DNA of 64,000 nucleotides from JAMXLO01 sp963812475 (GTDB lineage Bacteria > Pseudomonadota > Alphaproteobacteria > Acetobacterales > Acetobacteraceae). Position 1 is the stretch's first letter; the number at the start of each line of letters is the position of its first letter. This document shows positions 63,656 through 64,000 of this stretch, one piece after another. Under the pieces are notes generated by a model that saw only the letters and a program-made list of their open reading frames with translations, was not told the origin of the DNA and ran no database searches. Position numbers and translations under genes: made by a program. Where the stretch lies: contig CAWEVI010000057.1 in the NCBI GenBank assembly GCA_963812475.1, forward strand, positions 62,001 to 126,000, read 5' to 3'.

Positions 63656-63872
63656 TCTGGTCGTAACCAAGAAACTCATCGGCGGAGCGGGTGTCGAGGT
63701 CCGGCAGGGCCACGCATTCGCAGGCCAGTGCGTCAAGCGGCTGGGCCAGCCGTTCCATGGCCAGGCGATCGATCTGGGAGTTGCGAACCGCCTCGGTAAT
63801 GGTCTCACCGGTGAGCTTCGCGACCTCCCGTGCGAGCCGGTCGGTCTCAGGATCTTTCGCGCTCAGTGCCAT
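63636..63872 (-). CDS. VapB-type antitoxin (Rv0623/PSK family)
   Basis: A 78-residue protein that starts MALSAKDPETDRLAREVAKL and contains TGETITEAVRNS and LPDLDTRSADEFLGYDQNGL. This is the typical VapB layout: an N-terminal ribbon-helix-helix-type part and a C-terminal segment that fits the toxin. The last residues WRW come from the fusion with the toxin remnant. A longer reading on the left (ATG at about 63935) is not supported. With the toxin lost it may act as an orphan antitoxin. Confidence 0.72.
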   Translation of the reverse strand: MALSAKDPETDRLAREVAKLTGETITEAVRNSQIDRLAMERLAQPLDALACECVALPDLDTRSADEFLGYDQNGLWRW

Positions 63873-64000
63873 GCGTACGTCGTCGATCTGGAATTGACGA
63901 TCCAAATCTGTACTATGAACTTGCAATCGCATAGCCGACAGCAGACTTCCACAAGCCATGATGGATCGCCGCAATCATGTGCTTGCGAAATCCCGGCTTT
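63873..64000. other. Right-edge region without recognisable gene
   Basis: 128 nt with no gene that I can support on either strand; they probably contain the promoter of the antitoxin gene. The base composition is less GC-rich than the neighbours. Confidence 0.4.

Overview
The window reads as chromosomal DNA from a GC-rich alphaproteobacterium. The best guess is Acetobacteraceae or a close rhodospirillalean relative. This rests on the block plsY-dprA-topA-rnr-S41 protease-rpmG-pleD at the right end, on the protein families present, and on 'tggccgggcttgacccggcca'-type extragenic palindromes. The family-level placement is inference. I found no rRNA, tRNA, CRISPR array, transposase or phage structural gene.

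Layout. 1-7118: an operon on the minus strand (FAD amino-acid-oxidase-like enzyme, 2-oxoglutarate/Fe(II) oxygenase-like protein, and a peptide/opine-type ABC importer cut by the left edge), divergent from a D-2-hydroxyacid dehydrogenase. 7268-17901: envelope and stress genes. These are AsmA, an AI-2E-type membrane protein with a long soluble tail, a DUF2252 kinase-like protein, a zinc-ribbon metallopeptidase, lipoproteins, exonuclease III with an apparent CTG start, and a YihY/small protein/holin-like trio. 17947-21766: a ZnuCBA-like metal importer with a tightly linked NxxGxxAF repeat protein. 21966-26870: a secreted cyclase-family hydrolase, an orphan sugar-type binding protein, a GMC oxidoreductase, a cupin-like protein and a CMD-family protein. 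26969-33430: ycjX-ycjF, small membrane genes, a second AI-2E protein, and a cyclic-nucleotide-binding/thioredoxin-reductase-like fusion without the redox CxxC.

33629-52583: a catabolic region. It has a DUF2090 aldolase-like protein, a LivJ-type binding protein, an LLM flavin monooxygenase, a Baeyer-Villiger monooxygenase, an enoyl-CoA hydratase, a KstD/FrdA-like flavoprotein, a divergent class III nucleotide cyclase, a ChrR-like cupin, three amidohydrolases or peptidases, an HpaB-type monooxygenase, two medium-chain dehydrogenases and a DMT exporter. The set looks suited to oxidative breakdown of a ketone- or ring-containing compound followed by CoA-linked steps, but the substrate cannot be read from sequence. 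Two neighbouring genes (46704 and 47877) each carry an apparent single-base insertion.

52695-64000: the conserved housekeeping block (pleD, rpmG, S41 protease, rnr, topA, dprA, plsY). A PIN-type toxin-antitoxin pair sits between topA and rnr, and rnr appears to have lost its N-terminal helix-turn-helix region. Beyond plsY lies a decayed second VapBC locus: antitoxin kept, toxin truncated and frameshifted. The most distinctive observations are the truncated rnr beside a toxin-antitoxin pair, the metal importer with an altered ligand residue coupled to a repeat protein, the nucleotide cyclase with both purine-specificity positions changed, and the family of extragenic palindromes, one of which lies inside an operon.
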